Source of the DNA: Chryseobacterium sp. BGARF1
GTDB lineage: Bacteria > Bacteroidota > Bacteroidia > Flavobacteriales > Weeksellaceae
Assembly (NCBI RefSeq): GCF_001677955.1
Contig: NZ_LELA01000002.1
Span: forward strand, 37,987-101,986
DNA length: 64,000 nucleotides
Reading direction: 5' to 3'
Shown: positions 1 to 8,380 of the stretch, piece by piece
Layout: each line of letters opens with the position of its first letter
Numbering within the stretch: the stretch's first letter is position 1
Translations under genes and position numbers: made by a program
Notes under the pieces: model-generated
What the model saw: the letters and a program-made list of their open reading frames with translations, nothing else
What the model was told of the DNA's origin: nothing
The model's database searches: none

Positions 1-1112
1 TAATTGGCACCTACTTTAAAAGTTTTCAATTTGTAGGTTTCGTACGTTAACAAATTATTCATGTATCCCTCTGGGCTTATCCCTGTACCAACTTGAATCC
101 CGAAATAATCATTAGCACCTTTCGTGTAATAGCGTACTGTTGCGGTGTAAGAATGTGAAATATTCTTTTTATCTGGCGTTAAATAGGTTTTGAAATTAAA
201 CCAATAATTTTTATAATATTTCCCTACAGAAGCTGTGTACATCCAGATATCATTAGAAAAATGAAGTTGTCTGTAACCAATTTCAGCTTCGAAACTTTTA
301 GGCAAATTAGCATATAACGACGCGCCGGTTCTGTATTTTGGAAAGATTCCGACATTGTTAGAAAATCCTGCTGCAACGTACATATAGAACATTTTTGAAA
401 TTTTAGGATAAGCTTCAATTTCTAATTGTGTGCCATCAGATGCAAATTTATTAGCATAATTACCTTTTACAATAACAGAGCCGTATTTTGTGGCGCGCCT
501 ATAACTAAGGCTCACGATGTGCCAGTCATCAGAAAATTGTTTGTCAAAGTGGGTGTAGTTGTATGAGATACCTACAGCATTTTTTGAACTATATTCTTTT
601 ATTCTTGACGACAGTTCTCTAGCTTCAGTGTTTTTCGGATTAATTAATAATAAAATGGCAAGGGTTTCTTCTGCTGCTTCATAATCATTGTTACTGAATA
701 ATATTTTGGCTTTTAACAATAGAAAGTCTTCTGCTTTTGGATGATGCATTAACCCTTTTTCTATTACAGATAAGGCTTTTGTAGAATTATCATTCCAATA
801 TTCTAATGAAGCATAAGCAAGAAAAAAGTCTTGATCTTGCACATTTTTGTCATCCATCTTTTGGAAGACCGTACGGGCTTTTTCGGTCTCATTATTCCAT
901 GTATAAAGTCTTCCTAAAAAGACTGAAATATCGGTGTAATCGGGTGACTGTTCTAATGCTTTTTGGGCTATTGTAATGGCTTGATGGTAGTCTTTCTGTT
1001 CGAAAGCGACGCTTCTGGCTTTTAAGAATAACTCATCTGAACTTAGGTTGTCTTGCGCTAAAAAAAGGCTGGAAGATGCTAAAAACAACAAAAGTGTTGC
1101 GTATTTTTTCAT
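1..1112 (-). CDS. YaiO-family outer-membrane beta-barrel protein with TPR region (partial)
   Basis: Reading leftward from an ATG at 1112, an open frame runs off the window edge; 370 residues are visible and the C-terminus is missing. It begins with a signal peptide (MKKYATLLLFLASSSLFLAQ). Residues of about 20-190 form helical TPR-like repeats (for example the run ALEQSPDYTDISVFLGRLYT). From about 195 the chain changes to alternating aromatic beta-strands typical of a barrel, with a segment ISPEGYMNNL near the edge that resembles the YaiO domain. The family is predicted to sit in the outer membrane; its role is poorly known. It is divergent from thrS and appears to be monocistronic. The assignment rests on overall pattern, not on a catalytic motif. 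Confidence 0.8.
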   Translation of the reverse strand, partial: MKKYATLLLFLASSSLFLAQDNLSSDELFLKARSVAFEQKDYHQAITIAQKALEQSPDYTDISVFLGRLYTWNNETEKARTVFQKMDDKNVQDQDFFLAYASLEYWNDNSTKALSVIEKGLMHHPKAEDFLLLKAKILFSNNDYEAAEETLAILLLINPKNTEARELSSRIKEYSSKNAVGISYNYTHFDKQFSDDWHIVSLSYRRATKYGSVIVKGNYANKFASDGTQLEIEAYPKISKMFYMYVAAGFSNNVGIFPKYRTGASLYANLPKSFEAEIGYRQLHFSNDIWMYTASVGKYYKNYWFNFKTYLTPDKKNISHSYTATVRYYTKGANDYFGIQVGTGISPEGYMNNLLTYETYKLKTFKVGAN

Positions 1113-1670
1113 GAATTAAAAACGTAAAAATTTCAATTATCGAAGATATAAAAATTATCGATTACTATTGTTATAAGGTTCATTATAAGTAAAGTTTTCA
1201 TAATTTCAATTAGATGATCTTTCTAAATATTGTGAAAACGTATTTAAGGATTTTTTTTAAATTATACGACAAAAAGAATAAAATGTGGGCTTAAAACCTT
1301 TTAAAGCTAAAGAAAAATACCTTGTAAAAGCAAAATAGTTAAATCATGTAATGATTTTGTCGCAAGATGATTATTTAGATTTAATATTTCTCTGAGGAGA
1401 GCGGTTTATTTTTTACTATCTTGATTTTAAAAAGTTTGTAAGAAGAAAGATAGGGATTTGAAAATAGTACTTAAACATTGTTGTGCTGCAAGTTTTAGCA
1501 AGTTCTTAAGATTTGTAACTATCTCACAATAACATCAATGTTTAATTGTCGAAAGGAACCGTAAACGTAAAAACATAAAATAAATTGTATTTTTTGTGAA
1601 TTATCGCGTTACAATTTCTTAAAGACGTAAAAAAAGCGTATTTTTGCATCTTATAATTTCTTAGTAAACA
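1113..1670. other. Intergenic region between divergent YaiO and thrS
   Basis: About 560 AT-rich bases without a convincing gene. Apart from the thrS -7 box near its right end, only weak structures are seen, such as a direct repeat of ATTATCGA at about 1138 and 1157. No tRNA-like, riboswitch-like or T-box-like signal was recognised upstream of thrS. Confidence 0.5.
1639..1646 (+). promoter_or_regulatory. Bacteroidota -7 box upstream of thrS
   Basis: TATTTTTG fits the TAnnTTTG -7 consensus used by the primary sigma factor of Bacteroidota and lies 24 bases before the thrS ATG. No clear TTG -33 box is found at the right distance, so the call rests on the -7 element. Confidence 0.5.
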
Positions 1671-3608
1671 ATGATAAAAATTACACTTCCAGACAATAGC
1701 GTCAGAGAATTTGAAGGAGCGACGACTCCTTTGGATGTGGCAAAATCTATAAGCGAGGGATTGGCTAGAAACACCATTTCCGCAGTTGTAAACGGCACAC
1801 AAGTCGAAATTACCACGCCTATAACCACAGATTCTACAATACAGCTTTTGACCTGGAATGATGATCTTGGTAAAAAAGCCTTTTGGCACTCTTCTGCTCA
1901 CCTTTTAGCGCAGGCTATCCTTGAATTTTATCCAAATGCTAAGTTAACGATTGGTCCTGCTATTGAAAGCGGTTTCTATTATGATGTAGATTTTGGTGAT
2001 GAAACGTTATCTGAAAAAGATTTCGAAAAAATCGAAAAGAAAGTTTTAGAAAATGCTAAAAAAGGATCAACCTTCTCATTATATCCGGTTTCTAAAGAAG
2101 AAGCTTTAAAGACGTATGCAGACAATCCTTACAAAGTAGAATTAATCTCTAATCTTAATGATGGAGAAATCACTTTTGTAACACACGATAATTTTACAGA
2201 TCTTTGTCGTGGCGGTCACATTCCAAACACTGGAATTGTGAAAGCAATGAAAATTTTAAATGCTGCAGGAGCATATTGGAGAGGTAATGAGAAAAACCCT
2301 CAATTAACAAGAGTATACGGTATTTCTTTCCCAAAACAGAAAGAATTGACTGAGTATCTTGAGTTATTAGAAGAAGCTAAAAGAAGAGATCACAGAAAAT
2401 TAGGTAAAGAATTAGGGATTTTTGCTTTTTCAGAAAAAGTAGGTGCAGGTTTACCACTTTGGTTACCAAAAGGTACTGCTTTGAGAAAAAAATTAGAAAA
2501 TTTCCTTTCTGATGCTCAGAAAAAAGGAGGTTACGAATTTGTAATGTCTCCTCACATCGGATCTAAAGAATTATATGTAACTTCTGGGCACTGGGATAAA
2601 TATGGAGCAGACAGCTTTCAGCCAATCAAAACTCCGAATGAAGGAGAAGAATTTATGCTGAAGCCAATGAACTGTCCGCATCACTGTGAGATTTATAAAA
2701 CTTCACAGTGGAGCTACAGAGATTTACCAAAAAGATATGCAGAATTCGGTACTGTTTACAGATACGAGCAAAGTGGTGAGCTTCACGGCTTAACAAGAGT
2801 TCGTGGGTTTACTCAGGATGATGCTCACTTGTTCTGTACTCCAGATCAGTTGATGGATGAGTTTAAGAAAACAATTGATTTGGTTCTTTACGTTTTCGGT
2901 TCTTTAGGTTTTGCAGACTTTACCGCTCAAATCTCTTTGAGAGATCCTGAGAATAAAGAAAAGTACATTGGAACTGACGAAAACTGGGAGAAAGCAGAAA
3001 ACGCGATTGTAACTGCTGCCAAAGAAAAAGGCTTGAATACCGTTACAGAATATGGCGAAGCTGCATTCTACGGCCCTAAATTAGACTTCATGGTAAAAGA
3101 TGCTTTAGGAAGAAAATGGCAGTTAGGAACAATCCAAGTAGATTATAATTTACCTGAAAGATTTGACCTTACTTACATCGGAAGCGATAACGAAAAGCAC
3201 AGACCAGTGATGATCCACAGAGCGCCGTTTGGTTCTATGGAGCGTTTCATCGCAATCTTATTAGAAAATACTGCCGGAGATTTCCCATTATGGTTGGCTC
3301 CTGATCAGTTTACGATATTACCAATCAGTGAAAAATATGTAGATTATGCTAAAAAAGTTTCACAACTTTTAGAAAATCACGATATTAGCGGTCTGATTGA
3401 CGACAGAAATGAGAAAACGGGTAAAAAAATTCGTGATGCCGAATTGAAGAAGATCCCATTCATGCTTGTTGTGGGAGAAAATGAAGAAAAGGATGGCACA
3501 ATTTCTGTAAGAAGACGTGGCGAAGGTGACCTTGGAGCGATGAGTCTTGAAGATTTTATTGCTTATTTTAAAGAATCTTCAAAAACAGGATTAGAATTTG
3601 GCGGATAG
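1671..3608 (+). CDS. thrS: Threonine--tRNA ligase
   Basis: Cytosolic class II aminoacyl-tRNA synthetase that charges tRNA-Thr. At 645 residues it has the full bacterial architecture: TGS domain (about 1-62), editing domain with the HSSAH motif (His73, His77) and CRGGH near 180, catalytic core with the zinc-site sequence [10 protein letters not shown] and motif 2 ([17 protein letters not shown]), and a C-terminal anticodon-binding domain starting near [10 protein letters not shown]. It is followed after 161 bases by infC, the usual partner in bacteria. The ATG start is supported by the TGS domain beginning at residue 1 and by the nearby -7 box. Nothing is missing from the key motifs. Confidence 0.98.
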   Translation: MIKITLPDNSVREFEGATTPLDVAKSISEGLARNTISAVVNGTQVEITTPITTDSTIQLLTWNDDLGKKAFWHSSAHLLAQAILEFYPNAKLTIGPAIESGFYYDVDFGDETLSEKDFEKIEKKVLENAKKGSTFSLYPVSKEEALKTYADNPYKVELISNLNDGEITFVTHDNFTDLCRGGHIPNTGIVKAMKILNAAGAYWRGNEKNPQLTRVYGISFPKQKELTEYLELLEEAKRRDHRKLGKELGIFAFSEKVGAGLPLWLPKGTALRKKLENFLSDAQKKGGYEFVMSPHIGSKELYVTSGHWDKYGADSFQPIKTPNEGEEFMLKPMNCPHHCEIYKTSQWSYRDLPKRYAEFGTVYRYEQSGELHGLTRVRGFTQDDAHLFCTPDQLMDEFKKTIDLVLYVFGSLGFADFTAQISLRDPENKEKYIGTDENWEKAENAIVTAAKEKGLNTVTEYGEAAFYGPKLDFMVKDALGRKWQLGTIQVDYNLPERFDLTYIGSDNEKHRPVMIHRAPFGSMERFIAILLENTAGDFPLWLAPDQFTILPISEKYVDYAKKVSQLLENHDISGLIDDRNEKTGKKIRDAELKKIPFMLVVGENEEKDGTISVRRRGEGDLGAMSLEDFIAYFKESSKTGLEFGG

Positions 3609-3769
3609 CTTTTAGCTTTGACCTCCAATAAATAATAAATAGACCGTAATTAGTTATAAGAAAACAGCTAATTACAATGAACAAAGATTAACCAATAAAA
3701 TTTAATACAATAGCACAGCGATTTAACAACAGAGGCCCACAAAGACGTCCTGTACAAGAGGACTTACAC

Positions 3770-4270
3770 ATGATAAACGATAAGATTCGCGTAAGAGAAC
3801 TTCGTTTAGTGGGCGATAACGTAGAGCCAGGAATTTTCCCTATCGATAAAGCAAGACAAATTGCTAAAGAACAGGAACTTGATTTGGTTGTAATTTCAGA
3901 TAAAGCTGAGCCTTTTATTGCAAGAATATTAGACTATAAAAAGTTTTTATACGAGCAAAAGAAAAAGCAGAAAGAGCTTAAAGCAAAACAAATCAAAGTT
4001 GTCGTAAAAGAGATTCGTTTCGGACCTCAGACTGACGAACATGATTATGAGTTTAAGAAAAAACATGCTGAAAAGTTCTTGGAAGAAGGTTCTAAACTGA
4101 AAACATACGTATTTTTCAAAGGACGTTCTATTATCTTTAAAGATCAAGGTGAAATTTTACTTTTAAAACTGGCTCAGGAATTAGAGCACGTTGGTAAAGT
4201 AGATCAGTTGCCTAAACTTGAAGGTAAGAGAATGATTATGATGATGAGTCCTAAGAAACCAGCTAAATAA
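3770..4270 (+). CDS. infC: Translation initiation factor IF-3
   Basis: IF-3 binds the 30S subunit, prevents premature 50S joining and checks start-codon fidelity. The N-terminal domain begins [17 protein letters not shown] and the C-terminal domain contains [19 protein letters not shown]. The first ATG is used for the coordinates (166 residues), but the frame is open upstream to a stop at 3689 and encodes a basic, IF-3-like extension ([17 protein letters not shown]). No ATG, GTG or TTG lies in that extension, so translation probably starts at a non-AUG codon, best ATA at 3710 (or ATA at 3695). Rare starts are a known self-regulatory device of infC in other bacteria. The gene ends in a strong terminator, so it is not co-transcribed with rpmI here. 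Confidence 0.96.
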   Translation: MINDKIRVRELRLVGDNVEPGIFPIDKARQIAKEQELDLVVISDKAEPFIARILDYKKFLYEQKKKQKELKAKQIKVVVKEIRFGPQTDEHDYEFKKKHAEKFLEEGSKLKTYVFFKGRSIIFKDQGEILLLKLAQELEHVGKVDQLPKLEGKRMIMMMSPKKPAK

Positions 4271-4305
4271 TTCAGTAAATTCCTTTTTTGGAATGAAGAT
4301 TATAT

Positions 4306-4331
4306 AACCTCAAAGTAATTTGAGGTTTTTG
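4306..4331 (+). terminator. Rho-independent terminator after infC
   Basis: A perfect 9-bp stem (AACCTCAAA at 4306-4314, TTTGAGGTT at 4319-4327) with loop GTAA is followed by a T-rich tract. It closes the thrS-infC unit. Confidence 0.85.
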
Positions 4332-4443
4332 TTGTTTTCTGTAGTGAAAAATTAAACCTACTCGTTTTAAAATGTTTCTGTTATTTTTTGATTATTTTTT
4401 TTGAATCTTGAGGTAGATCAAGATGAGGGTAAAACTTTAGTTC

Positions 4444-4451
4444 TACCTTTG
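4444..4451 (+). promoter_or_regulatory. -7 box for the alpha/beta hydrolase
   Basis: TACCTTTG matches TAnnTTTG and lies 63 bases before the ATG of the hydrolase. No good -33 TTG at 18-23 bases is visible. With the terminators on both sides it makes the hydrolase an independent unit. Confidence 0.45.
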
Positions 4452-4514
4452 TTTTAGAAATAAGAAACAATAATCCTTATTCTCTTTAATATTAATACCA
4501 AAAAAAATTAAACA

Positions 4515-5336
4515 ATGAGTACACTTAAATTACAGGACGGAACAGAAATTTTTTACAAAGACTGGGGAAAAGGTCAGTCGTTATTTTTTCACCACGGATG
4601 GCCATTATCAAGTGATGATTGGGATGCACAAATGTTTTTCTTTCTTGAGCAAGGTTACAGAGTAATCGCTCATGACAGAAGAGGTCATGGAAGATCTGAG
4701 CAGACTCCTTATGGACATGATATGGATACTTATGCTTCTGATGTTGCCGAAATTGTAAAAGCTTTAGATTTAAAAGATGTCATTCATATCGGTCATTCTA
4801 CCGGAGGTGGTGAAGTGATAAGATATGTTGCTAAACATGGTGAAGGCAGAGTGGCAAAAGCCGTTTTGGTAAGTGCTGTTACGCCGATTATGGTTCAGAA
4901 CGAAAATAATCCTAATGGTGTACCGATGTCGGTTTTTGATGATATCAGAAATAATACGGCAAAGCACAGACAGCAGTTTTATATTGACCTAACTTTCCCT
5001 TTTTACGGATACAACAGAGAAGGAGCCAATGTTTCTGAAGGTATTCAGAGAAACTGGTGGAGACAGGGAATGAATGGCTCGATTAAAGCACATTTCGACT
5101 GTATTAAAGCTTTTTCTGAAACCGATTTTACTGAAGATTTGAAAAGTGTGAATGTTCCGGTTTTGGTAATGCACGGTGAAGACGATCAGATTGTTCCTTT
5201 TGAAACAACAGGTAAAATTGCTGCAACTCTATTGAAAAACGGAAAACTTATTTCTTATCCCGGTTTCCCACATGGAATGCCGACAACAGAAGCAGAAACA
5301 ATCAACAAAGATTTACTGGAGTTTATCAAATCTTAA
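4515..5336 (+). CDS. Alpha/beta-fold hydrolase, cofactor-free haloperoxidase/esterase type
   Basis: A 273-residue alpha/beta hydrolase close to the non-heme chloroperoxidase group, whose members act as esterases and can show perhydrolase activity. The oxyanion region FFHHGWPLSSDDWD, the nucleophile elbow GHSTGGG (Ser95), the acid HGEDDQIVPF (Asp224) and the base FPHGMP (His253) make a complete catalytic triad. No signal peptide is seen, so it should be cytosolic. It has its own -7 box and terminators on both sides, and lies where rpmI normally follows infC. The natural substrate cannot be told from sequence. Confidence 0.88.
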   Translation: MSTLKLQDGTEIFYKDWGKGQSLFFHHGWPLSSDDWDAQMFFFLEQGYRVIAHDRRGHGRSEQTPYGHDMDTYASDVAEIVKALDLKDVIHIGHSTGGGEVIRYVAKHGEGRVAKAVLVSAVTPIMVQNENNPNGVPMSVFDDIRNNTAKHRQQFYIDLTFPFYGYNREGANVSEGIQRNWWRQGMNGSIKAHFDCIKAFSETDFTEDLKSVNVPVLVMHGEDDQIVPFETTGKIAATLLKNGKLISYPGFPHGMPTTEAETINKDLLEFIKS

Positions 5337-5358
5337 TTTTAAAAAAACTTATATATTT

Positions 5359-5393
5359 AAACCACGATTATTCAATGAATCGTGGTTTTTAAT
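5359..5393 (+). terminator. Terminator after the alpha/beta hydrolase
   Basis: An 11-bp perfect stem (AAACCACGATT at 5359-5369, AATCGTGGTTT at 5378-5388) with an 8-base loop and a following T-run. Confidence 0.85.
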
Positions 5394-5478
5394 TTTTATA
5401 AATCAACTAAAATGTGGATTTTAAATAGAAGCCTTCCCTATTCTCTATAAAATCTTTTTTCATCTCGAAAATTTTTCG

Positions 5479-5486
5479 TAATTTTG
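5479..5486 (+). promoter_or_regulatory. -7 box upstream of the rpmI leader
   Basis: TAATTTTG matches TAnnTTTG. It would start transcription just before the structured element at 5501 and give rpmI a 5' leader of roughly 240 bases. No clear -33 TTG is seen. Confidence 0.45.
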
Positions 5487-5500
5487 CACACCAATTATCT

Positions 5501-5630
5501 GCGTGAGGGATAGTAATGAAAAGCCCACAGCAAGCGACAGAATATGCGGATGAGCGAGGACTTGCAATGTATAGCCCGACCCGAATGAGTGAATGAAGCG
5601 AAGCGGAATGAACGAGTAAGGGACACGCCC
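5501..5630 (+). ncRNA. Candidate structured leader/REP-like element upstream of rpmI
   Basis: This stretch is more G-rich than its surroundings and has RNA-like pairing: the ends close with GCGTG (5501-5505) against CACGC (5624-5628), and an inner stem pairs GCAAG (5530-5534) with CTTGC (5561-5565). It also holds two related blocks, AAAAGCCCAC and TATAGCCCGACCC, and a purine-rich run of GAATGA/GAAGCG units. The reverse frame is open but shows no protein features and is judged a shadow. The element could be a structured RNA, a leader controlling rpmI-rplT, or a dispersed repeat; no Rfam family is assigned. Confidence 0.4.
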
Positions 5631-5646
5631 AATCAATGTAATAATC

Positions 5647-5693
5647 TACCAATGTAACAATTATTGGTAAATTGATAAACTGCTACATTGGTA
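5647..5693 (+). repeat. Inverted repeat with alternative hairpins before rpmI
   Basis: TACCAATGTA (5647-5656) and TACATTGGTA (5684-5693) form a perfect 10-bp stem with a 27-base loop. The left arm can also pair with ATTGGT at 5663-5668 (6 bp), which would exclude the long stem. It lies 44 bases before the rpmI start, a position suited to translational control. Confidence 0.45.
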
Positions 5694-5736
5694 CATTTGA
5701 AACGATATTGATAACAAAAACATAAAAAAGCAAACA

Positions 5737-5934
5737 ATGCCAAAATTAAAAACGAAATCAGGTGCTAAGAAACGTTTTGCTCTTACCGGAACTGGTAAAA
5801 TCAAAAGAAAAAACGCTTACAAAAGCCACATCTTAACTAAAAAAGAAACTAAGCAGAAGAGAAATCTTACTACTACTTCTTATGTAGCTAAAGTGGATAC
5901 TAAAAGCGTTCAACGTCAATTAGCAATTAAGTAG
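5737..5934 (+). CDS. rpmI: 50S ribosomal protein L35
   Basis: A 65-residue, very basic protein with the L35 signature [14 protein letters not shown] at its start and the [14 protein letters not shown] region. It is a structural protein of the large subunit. It is followed after 118 bases by rplT, its universal partner. Transcription probably begins near 5490, which gives a long leader with structured sequence that could carry regulation. Confidence 0.97.
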   Translation: MPKLKTKSGAKKRFALTGTGKIKRKNAYKSHILTKKETKQKRNLTTTSYVAKVDTKSVQRQLAIK

Positions 5935-6010
5935 TTTTTATAAATCATTATTCGGTTTATAAGAATTCAAACAAATTCAATATTTTAACCCTGAAACGGT
6001 GCACCAAAGA

Positions 6011-6024
6011 GCAACATGTGTTGC
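6011..6024 (+). promoter_or_regulatory. Small hairpin in the rpmI-rplT spacer
   Basis: GCAAC and GTTGC form a 5-bp stem around the loop ATGT, preceded by the palindrome GGTGCACC (5998-6005). The G+C content is above that of the surrounding AT-rich DNA. L20 represses its own operon in several bacteria by binding mRNA, so this is a reasonable but unproven candidate for such a site. Confidence 0.3.
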
Positions 6025-6052
6025 CGCCCTTTTCAAAAAAACAATTTAAATT

Positions 6053-6397
6053 ATGCCAAGATCAGTAAATGCAGTAGCTTCTAGAGCTCGCAGAAAAAAA
6101 TTAATGAAACAAGCTAAAGGTTTTTTCGGTAGAAGAAAGAACGTTTGGACTGTTGCTAAAAACGCGGTACAAAAAGCAATGCAATATGCTTACCGTGGAA
6201 GAAAAGAGAAAAAGAGAAACTTCAGATCACTTTGGATCATGCGTATCAACGCAGGAGCTAGAGAGCACGGAATGTCTTACTCTCAGTTTATGGGAGCTCT
6301 TAAAAAGAACAACATTGAGCTTAACAGAAAAGTTTTAGCTGATTTAGCAATGAATCACCCTGAAGCTTTCAAAGCAGTTGTAGATCAAGTAAAATAA
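6053..6397 (+). CDS. rplT: 50S ribosomal protein L20
   Basis: At 114 residues it is the usual L20 length, with the signature [16 protein letters not shown], the long basic helix [11 protein letters not shown] and the C-terminal globular part starting [19 protein letters not shown]. It binds 23S rRNA early in large-subunit assembly. It is last in the rpmI-rplT unit and is followed by a terminator. Confidence 0.98.
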   Translation: MPRSVNAVASRARRKKLMKQAKGFFGRRKNVWTVAKNAVQKAMQYAYRGRKEKKRNFRSLWIMRINAGAREHGMSYSQFMGALKKNNIELNRKVLADLAMNHPEAFKAVVDQVK

Positions 6398-6422
6398 TGT
6401 AAAATTTTTTGTTATCAATATA

Positions 6423-6453
6423 AATCCTGAGTTTTTTGCTCGGGATTTTTTTA
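6423..6453 (+). terminator. Terminator after rplT
   Basis: AATCCTGAG (6423-6431) pairs with CTCGGGATT (6439-6447), nine pairs with one G-U, followed by a run of seven T. Confidence 0.85.
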
Positions 6454-6466
6454 TTATTTACATTTG
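6436..6466 (+). promoter_or_regulatory. Promoter of the M28 peptidase gene
   Basis: TTG (6436-6438), a 20-base spacer and TACATTTG (6459-6466) match the Bacteroidota promoter consensus. The -33 box lies within the rplT terminator. The -7 box contains the TTG at 6464, which therefore cannot be the start codon of the next gene. Confidence 0.65.
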
Positions 6467-6493
6467 CGTATTATTAAAGTACCATCATTTAAA

Positions 6494-7663
6494 GTGAAAA
6501 AATTAACAGGTCTTCTACTTCTTTCTTTAGCATCCTACAATTTGAATGCGCAGAGTTTTATCCAGGCTTATCAAACCAGAGCCAATGAGGTAACGCAAAC
6601 TAACATTACATCATTGCTACAAGAATTCGAATCATATGGTGTAAAAACATCAGGTTCAGCTGCAAATAACAATACCTTGAACTGGCTTAAAGCTAAATAT
6701 CAAACTTACGGTTATTCACCAAGCCAAATTACTGAAGATAGTTTTACTGTAAATGGAAATGCGACCAAAAATTTAATTATTACAAAAACAGGAACTGTTT
6801 ATCCCAATACCTACATCATTATTTGTGGTCACTACGATACAATAGTAGGCCCAGGAGTTAGTGACAACGGAAGCGGAACATCTATTTTACTGGAAGCTGC
6901 CAGAATTTTAAAAGATGTTCCGACTGAATATTCTATAAAGTTCATTCATTTTTCGGGAGAAGAGCAAGGGCTTGTGGGTAGTTATCACTATGTAAATAAT
7001 GTGGTTTTTCAAAATGGCACACGTCAAATGGATATTAGGTTAGTTTTCAATATTGATCAGGTTGGTGGCAAATTCTCTGCACCGAGTAATTCTGTGAAAT
7101 GTGAAAGCGATCAGTCTGGTTTACCAGGAAATAATGCCACTTCCTTGTCTTTTACACAACAGTTGGCAGCGTGTACCACCCTATATTCTCCTCTACAGAC
7201 TGTAATGTCTAATGCATATTCATCAGATTATGTACCTTTTGAAGGTAAGGGAGATATTATTACCGGTTTTTATGAGACTCCACAGAGCCAGAATGAGCAT
7301 ACTGCTAATGATACTTTTGCCAATGTAGACCCAACCTATGTTTTCAAAGTAGGAAAAGCTGCAGTAGGAGCTTTACAACATTTTGCAATTGCATCTTCTG
7401 TTTTAGCAACGCATGAAACGAATTCAAATTTATTAGAAGATATAAAGATCTATCCAAACCCTGCGAAAGATATTCTAAATCTTGATATTCCGAAAGAAAT
7501 TAAAAAATTCAGTTTTGAAATAAAAGACATGAGTGGCAGATTACTTTCGGTTCACGAAAATGAAAAGACTATAAATGTTTCAAAATTATCAAGCGGAGTA
7601 TATTTATGTACTGTAAAATCTGATGGTGAAACGGTTACGAAAAAAGTAATTATTGAAAAATAA
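6494..7663 (+). CDS. Secreted M28-family peptidase with type IX sorting domain
   Basis: A 390-residue zinc aminopeptidase-like enzyme. The start is the GTG at 6494, because the upstream TTG lies in the promoter and because GTG gives a clean signal peptide (MKKLTGLLLLSLASYNLNAQ). M28 metal and catalytic residues are present: His113 and Asp124 (GHYDT, VSDNGSG), Glu156-Glu157 (SGEEQG), Asp188 and His268. From about 312 a T9SS type A domain begins with the hallmark IYPNPAKD and ends VTKKVIIEK, so the enzyme should cross the outer membrane through type IX secretion. It has its own promoter and a shared bidirectional terminator. Substrate specificity cannot be predicted. Confidence 0.92.
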   Translation: MKKLTGLLLLSLASYNLNAQSFIQAYQTRANEVTQTNITSLLQEFESYGVKTSGSAANNNTLNWLKAKYQTYGYSPSQITEDSFTVNGNATKNLIITKTGTVYPNTYIIICGHYDTIVGPGVSDNGSGTSILLEAARILKDVPTEYSIKFIHFSGEEQGLVGSYHYVNNVVFQNGTRQMDIRLVFNIDQVGGKFSAPSNSVKCESDQSGLPGNNATSLSFTQQLAACTTLYSPLQTVMSNAYSSDYVPFEGKGDIITGFYETPQSQNEHTANDTFANVDPTYVFKVGKAAVGALQHFAIASSVLATHETNSNLLEDIKIYPNPAKDILNLDIPKEIKKFSFEIKDMSGRLLSVHENEKTINVSKLSSGVYLCTVKSDGETVTKKVIIEK

Positions 7664-7675
7664 AATAATTTATAA

Positions 7676-7731
7676 GCCACGAATGCACAAATATTAATAT
7701 CTTTTTTTGATAATATTTGTGCACTCGTGGC
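7676..7731. terminator. Bidirectional terminator between M28 peptidase and his operon
   Basis: Two 21-base arms (7676-7696 and 7711-7731), starting GCCACGA and ending TCGTGGC, pair with a single mismatch around a T-rich loop. It lies between converging genes and can end transcription from both sides. Confidence 0.75.
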
Positions 7732-7789
7732 AAAATAGATAGTCTAGATGGTCTGCAATCAAAACAATAAACTTTTAGCTGGTAACAGG

Positions 7790-8380
7790 TTATTTGTTTC
7801 TATCCAAAAGTATTTTTTCAATATTTTCTAGCTGTAAATTTTTAGCTTTCAGTAAAATTAAAAAGTGATATAATAGATCTGCTGCCTCATTTTTAAACAG
7901 ATCATCGTTGTTATCTTTGGCTTCGATTACCAATTCTACAGCCTCCTCTCCTACTTTTTGAGCCATTTTATTAATTCCTCTTTGGTATAAAGAATAGGTG
8001 TAAGAATTTTCGACCTTATCATCAATTCTTTGGCGGATTTTTTCTTCCAATTCATACAAAAAACCTTTAGGAGCTTTCTCTCTAAAACAACTGAAACTTC
8101 CGGTGTGGCAAACGGTATTTGTGGGAATCGCCTTAATTAAAATGGTATCGTTATCGCAATCTGTATCAATACTTTTTACCTTTAAAAAGTTTCCTGACTC
8201 CTCGCCTTTTGTCCAAAGTCTGTTTTTTGAGCGACTGAAAAAAGTAACACTCCCTTCTTCTTTTGTTTTATTAAAAGCCTCTTCATTCATATAACCCAAC
8301 ATTAAAACCTGTAAATTTCTATCGTCCTGAATAATAACAGGAACTAAATTGTCGTTATTTTTATTAAAATTGATGTTCAT
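7790..8380 (-). CDS. hisIE: Bifunctional phosphoribosyl-AMP cyclohydrolase / phosphoribosyl-ATP pyrophosphatase
   Basis: Steps 2 and 3 of histidine synthesis in one 196-residue chain. The HisI part (about 1-105) carries LGYMNEEAF, the metal-binding DTDCDND and the Cys motif CHTGSFSCF. The HisE part (about 110-196) carries [12 protein letters not shown] and the acidic helix [11 protein letters not shown]. The HisI-HisE fusion is usual in Bacteroidota. It overlaps the hisF stop by four bases (ATGA), which suggests translational coupling, and is the last gene of the operon. Confidence 0.97.
   Translation of the reverse strand: MNINFNKNNDNLVPVIIQDDRNLQVLMLGYMNEEAFNKTKEEGSVTFFSRSKNRLWTKGEESGNFLKVKSIDTDCDNDTILIKAIPTNTVCHTGSFSCFREKAPKGFLYELEEKIRQRIDDKVENSYTYSLYQRGINKMAQKVGEEAVELVIEAKDNNDDLFKNEAADLLYHFLILLKAKNLQLENIEKILLDRNK

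Noticed and set aside
1542..1901. 119-codon minus-strand frame over the thrS start
   Set aside because: It overlaps the conserved TGS domain of thrS and the -7 box, with no recognisable family.
5407..5652. Open frame of 81 codons on the minus strand in the rpmI leader
   Set aside because: Composition is not protein-like, no start context, and it coincides with the structured element; it is better explained as a shadow of non-coding DNA.
6464..6493. TTG start for the M28 peptidase
   Set aside because: The codon is part of the TACATTTG -7 box; the GTG at 6494 gives a standard signal peptide.
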